The notes beneath the pieces are model-generated. The model was not told the DNA's origin. It did not search any database and worked only from the letters and a program-made list of their open reading frames with translations. From Rusavskia elegans (taxonomy: Eukaryota > Ascomycota > Lecanoromycetes > Teloschistales > Teloschistaceae), in the NCBI GenBank assembly GCA_011316305.1, contig SAUG01000202.1, positions 1-35,111 on the forward strand: a DNA stretch of 35,111 bases, in the 5' to 3' direction. The translations under genes were made by a program, and so were the position numbers. This document shows positions 35,001-35,111 of this stretch, in pieces. Positions within the stretch are counted from its first letter, which is position 1; each line of letters opens with the position of its first letter.

Positions 35001-35111
35001 TGTTACGTCCGCGACTCCACAGAGGTTCTATGGAGGGATTGGTCAGGCAAGCGAGCCTAATTATCTATAGCCGCCTATAGCCGATATAGCCGCCCTTCTA
35101 GACGGGACTTT
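35001..35111 (+). repeat. Third LTR copy, partial at window end
   Basis: It begins TGTTACGTCCGCGACTCCAC and aligns with the starts of the LTRs at 28,954 and 32,093. It is far less mutated: CA and TG are kept, so it preserves the canonical TG start. It runs off the window, so whether it is a solo LTR or a full element cannot be seen. Confidence 0.88.

Noticed and set aside
1..35111. CRISPR arrays, bacterial operons or phage genes
   Set aside because: No regularly spaced direct repeats with unique spacers and no prokaryotic gene organisation; telomere, introns and RIP show a fungal chromosome.

Overview
The window is the end of a chromosome of a filamentous ascomycete (Pezizomycotina-like fungus). 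It opens with ten copies of the telomere repeat (AACCCT/TTAGGG). Nearly everything else, outside one island at about 16.8-22.6 kb, carries the signature of repeat-induced point mutation (RIP). CpA and TpG are almost gone (none at all in 61-627), TpA is in large excess, CpG is kept, and every decayed reading frame is full of TAA/TAG. Short GT-AG introns with CTGAC-like branch sites in the island genes also fit an ascomycete. The species cannot be named from the sequence alone.

Region by region. 1-60: telomere. 61-2,430 (minus): a RIPed SNF2-family helicase-like gene whose C-terminal lobe is cut off by the telomere; it carries a 99-bp (33-codon) tandem repeat. 4,980-8,720 (plus): one very long decayed reading frame of unknown identity, about 1,240 codons, with a Gly/Arg/Ser/Tyr repeat tail. 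8,721-12,290: two head-to-tail copies of a 1,785-bp unit. 12,291-16,174 (plus): a RIPed Ty1/copia polyprotein. 16,235-16,374: a tRNA-like Pol III unit with a perfect B box.

16.8-22.6 kb is the island of ordinary base composition. It holds a CATCCC minisatellite, non-coding sequence with small repeats, a 14-bp minisatellite, and an apparently intact four-exon minus-strand gene for a fungal PD-(D/E)XK nuclease-like protein with an AT-hook. Facing away from it is a plus-strand gene broken by stops of the C-to-T type, increasingly so towards the flanking RIPed DNA.

22.8-35.1 kb is again RIPed. It holds a 1,244-bp tandem duplication, a minus-strand copia relic, and an unidentified plus-strand gene relic split by a complete 3,549-bp LTR retrotransposon with a 5-bp target duplication. 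That element (Ty3/gypsy-type Gag, no reverse transcriptase seen) is itself interrupted by a 191-bp insertion with a 13-bp target duplication. Most of that insertion (about 29,935-30,110) is not RIPed. There are also short TIR-like repeats and a third LTR at the window edge.

The genes do not form a pathway. The window reads as a layered record: old telomere-adjacent genes and transposons silenced by RIP, a younger nuclease-gene island, RIP spilling into its edge, and at least one later short insertion. Proteins in RIPed DNA were recognised by reading through TAA/TAG and allowing for C-to-T/G-to-A changes, so they are family-level calls on motifs and not sequence matches.
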